From positions 1-9,141 of the forward strand of contig JAFMKX010000040.1 in the NCBI GenBank assembly GCA_017852615.1: a stretch of 9,141 nt of DNA, in the 5' to 3' direction. Both the position numbers and the translations under genes were made by a program. The DNA comes from Pontimonas sp. Lineage in GTDB: Bacteria; Actinomycetota; Actinomycetes; Actinomycetales; Microbacteriaceae. Under the pieces are notes generated by a model, which saw only the letters and a program-made list of their open reading frames with translations, did not search any database and was not told the origin of the DNA. Shown one piece after another: positions 7,551 through 9,141 of this stretch (the first letter of the stretch is position 1; every line of letters begins with the position of its first letter).

Positions 7551-7557
7551 TCCCTTT
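7551..7557 (-). promoter_or_regulatory. Ribosome binding site of the M60 gene
   Basis: On the - strand AAAGGGA lies 10 nt before the GTG at 7540, inside the 29-bp spacer after the preceding stop. It supports that GTG over the in-frame GTG at 7528, which is too far away. Confidence 0.6.
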
Positions 7558-7562
7558 ACGCT

Positions 7563-7575
7563 GGCTAAATTAGCC
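7563..7575. repeat. Short inverted repeat at the gluzincin stop codon
   Basis: GGCTAAATTAGCC is an odd-length inverted repeat with 6-bp arms around a single central base, and it spans the TAA stop at 7570-7572. In RNA only GGCT/AGCC could pair, around a 5-base loop, so it is a weak hairpin in the operon spacer. It may be chance. Confidence 0.3.
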
Positions 7576-8655
7576 GGCCACTGCCTCATCGGTGAATCGA
7601 TAGACGCCGCCTACCTTTTCAATGTGGTAGAAATTATTGGCAATGTACTGTGGCTCAGGCTGGTCTGGGTGGTAGGTCTCCATGTAGGCACAATCATGGA
7701 AATAGCTTCCATCCTTGACCTTGCTGGCCTCGAGTGAACCACGTTCAATCATGAGTGCCACCCCGGCGGCTTGGTAATAAGCATTTCGGAAATCTGTTTC
7801 TCCCGAGCCCCGGTAATCCTCGTAAGCGTTGCCGAGGATTGTCTGGAGGTAATCATCACGCCCATCAATCTTGGCGGCCATATATTTGCCAAAATATTCA
7901 GCCGTTCCTTCGGCAAACCATCGAATACCTTCATAGGTTTCTTCTGGCTTGCCCTCCGCTTGAGAGCACTGGTTAATCAGGTAGTTAGAAAAGCCGTGAT
8001 ACGCCTCGTGGAAGAAGACCTGCTTGGCAGTGGTTTCCTCAACTCCCTGCGGCCAGGCATAAACGGCAGAGCGGGCTTTCTGGCAGGGGTCGGGGGCTGT
8101 GGCGACGTCGGCGCCGTGAACAATCCACCGTTCCACACGCTCCGCTCCATCAGCCAGTTCACGCTCATCTTTATCCTCAGCACAGACCAGGTTTTCCTGC
8201 CACGTGGTGAAAGTAGCAACAGTGGCCTGAAGATCCTCATCCGACATGGCTTGGGTGTGCTCGCGGAACATGTCACCATCAAAAAGTTGAGGGTCAGGTT
8301 CCTCATCCACTTCCTGACCAATGGGCCAGATCAAACCAAGGAAGCTCGTGGGCGGTTGTGACATCTCGGCAATCCCCGCTTCCACCCACGCCAATACCTC
8401 AGCGTCGTCAATGCCCTCCACAAAGCTTCGACCTTCCAGTCCCGTAGGTACATCGACGCGAGCCTCGTCAGCAGGTTCACCTTCTTCCACACTGGTCTCG
8501 CCCGCGGCCGCCTCCGATTCAGCACTTACGGGGGTCTCGGCGGGGCCAGAGGAAGAGCATCCGGCCAGCAGGCCCAGAGCAAGGAGAGCTCCTAGGGCGA
8601 CTCCGCTCTTGTTTCTGAGGCCCGGCAGGAGCATTATTTGTGTGTCAGTGAACAT
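7570..8655 (-). CDS. HExxH zinc metallopeptidase-like lipoprotein (gluzincin type)
   Basis: A 361-residue precursor. The signal peptide ends in the lipobox LGLLAGC (Cys33), followed by an acidic, Ala/Glu-rich linker to about residue 68, so a lipid-anchored surface protein is expected. The active-site motif is FFHEAYHGF (His216, Glu217, His220). A second motif, WFAEGTAEYFG (246-256), offers Glu249 as third zinc ligand 29 residues later. This HExxH plus W-x-x-E-G-x-A-E-Y arrangement is typical of gluzincins such as the peptidase MA-like group; I cannot place it in a named family. Peptidase activity is therefore predicted from motifs only. ATG 8655 is chosen because AAAAGGA (8663-8669) lies 7 nt upstream; the Met at residue 8 lacks such a site. 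It is the middle gene of a probable operon, 31 bp after the serine protease stop and 29 bp before the M60 gene. Confidence 0.85.
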   Translation of the reverse strand: MFTDTQIMLLPGLRNKSGVALGALLALGLLAGCSSSGPAETPVSAESEAAAGETSVEEGEPADEARVDVPTGLEGRSFVEGIDDAEVLAWVEAGIAEMSQPPTSFLGLIWPIGQEVDEEPDPQLFDGDMFREHTQAMSDEDLQATVATFTTWQENLVCAEDKDERELADGAERVERWIVHGADVATAPDPCQKARSAVYAWPQGVEETTAKQVFFHEAYHGFSNYLINQCSQAEGKPEETYEGIRWFAEGTAEYFGKYMAAKIDGRDDYLQTILGNAYEDYRGSGETDFRNAYYQAAGVALMIERGSLEASKVKDGSYFHDCAYMETYHPDQPEPQYIANNFYHIEKVGGVYRFTDEAVAG

Positions 8656-8662
8656 GGCAGTG

Positions 8663-8669
8663 TCCTTTT
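8663..8669 (-). promoter_or_regulatory. Ribosome binding site of the gluzincin lipoprotein gene
   Basis: On the - strand AAAAGGA lies 7 nt before the ATG at 8655, within the 31-bp spacer after the serine protease stop. The spacer has no room for an obvious separate promoter, which favours co-transcription. Confidence 0.65.
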
Positions 8670-8686
8670 CTTAGTGGGATTAGTCA

Positions 8687-9141
8687 TTAGGGCAACTCTC
8701 CGGGAGCCCAGAGGTTGATCATTTCCTTGATGTAGTTACTCGGGGCACCATCGGAAACTTGGGCACTCACGGGGATGCCGCTGTAGGAGGAATACGGTGC
8801 GGGTGTGGTTTCCAGCATGTCCACCCACAACTCAGTGGCATAGAGCCCATATTTTTGGGGCAAAACTCTGGTTTTTTCGGCAGTAGCGGGATACCCTCCG
8901 GTAGCAATTTGACCCACCAGTTCCCCGGCAAGGTTCACCACGGCACTACCACTGGCTCCTTTTTGGGCCGGGAGGTTATAGGACTGAACAGTTCGGGTGA
9001 AGTAATCAGCCCCCAAGAAGGACCCCACTCCGGTAACCCAGGGTCCCGTCCTGGTCATCGTGGCCGGGTGACCGACGGTGATCAAAGGCTCCCAAGGCGT
9101 CAAAGTCGATGAGTCAGCGATTTTGAGCGGTTCCAGCTTCA
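8687..9141 (-). CDS. Trypsin-like serine protease, C-terminal part (5' end outside window)
   Basis: The frame is open to the right edge, so about 151 C-terminal residues are seen and the start is missing; the TTG at 9103 is internal and not a credible start. The visible part begins KLEPLKIADSSTLTPWEP and then ITVGHPA, like the strand after the catalytic Asp in chymotrypsin-fold proteases. The nucleophile motif is QKGASGSAVVN, with the catalytic Ser encoded at 8951-8953, followed by LAGELVGQIATGG, the usual substrate-pocket strands. The catalytic His and Asp must lie beyond the window. GASGSA differs from the GDSGGP of classic trypsins but fits the looser G-x-S-G-S/G of bacterial members. A short tail follows, with no PDZ domain, so it is not a standard HtrA. 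An export signal is expected but not visible. It is the first visible gene of the probable operon with the two metallopeptidase lipoproteins. Confidence 0.8.
   Translation of the reverse strand, partial: KLEPLKIADSSTLTPWEPLITVGHPATMTRTGPWVTGVGSFLGADYFTRTVQSYNLPAQKGASGSAVVNLAGELVGQIATGGYPATAEKTRVLPQKYGLYATELWVDMLETTPAPYSSYSGIPVSAQVSDGAPSNYIKEMINLWAPGELP

Noticed and set aside
7771..8361. 196-residue + strand open frame
   Set aside because: It is antisense to the gluzincin lipoprotein, which has zinc motifs, a lipobox and a ribosome binding site; the + frame shows no domain.
1..9141. Mobile elements, tRNA/rRNA genes or CRISPR arrays
   Set aside because: No transposase, integrase, terminal inverted repeats, spaced direct repeats or tRNA-like cloverleaf were seen; genes are intact and closely packed.

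Overview
The window looks like chromosomal DNA from an actinobacterium of moderate GC content (mid-50s percent judged by eye, not computed). The pointers are a run of Sec/lipobox lipoproteins with Gly/Ala/Ser-Cys boxes and acidic Ser/Glu-rich linkers, frequent GTG starts, a SpoU-type RNA methylase whose N-terminal half and motif 3 match the actinobacterial form I remember, and a histidine kinase with the LHGxVxxxxLA phosphoacceptor box common in actinobacteria. Genus cannot be fixed from the sequence; a Corynebacteriales or Microbacteriaceae-like organism would fit. Nearly all of the window is coding, with seven genes, two of them cut by the window edges. There are no RNA genes, transposons, CRISPR arrays or long non-coding stretches.

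Region 1 (1-1631): the C-terminal part of a membrane histidine kinase on the + strand meets a SpoU/TrmH-type RNA 2'-O-methyltransferase on the - strand. The two 3' ends overlap by 12 bp.

Region 2 (1665-4744): a 691-residue lipoprotein of no recognised family (- strand, 33 bp upstream of the methylase) is divergent from a 305-residue alpha/beta-hydrolase lipoprotein of the LpqC/PHB-depolymerase-like type (+ strand). The 86-bp divergent spacer is AT-rich and carries a perfect 18-bp palindrome, ATGTAAGTTAACTTACAT. It overlaps the start codon of the 691-residue gene, which has no Shine-Dalgarno sequence, and is a good candidate operator.

Region 3 (4787-9141): a tight - strand array, probably one operon, reads in the order trypsin-like serine protease (N-terminus beyond the right edge), HExxH gluzincin-like lipoprotein, and 917-residue M60-type metallopeptidase lipoprotein. 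The spacers are 31 and 29 bp and each contains a clear ribosome binding site.

Taken together, positions 1665-9141 encode at least four consecutive lipoproteins plus a probably exported protease, and four of the five are hydrolases. This looks like a cell-surface module for attacking proteins, glycoproteins or ester-linked substrates. That joint role is inferred from co-location and predicted localisation. The parts of it I cannot match to anything described are the 691-residue protein, the gluzincin lipoprotein and the N-terminal half of the M60 protein.
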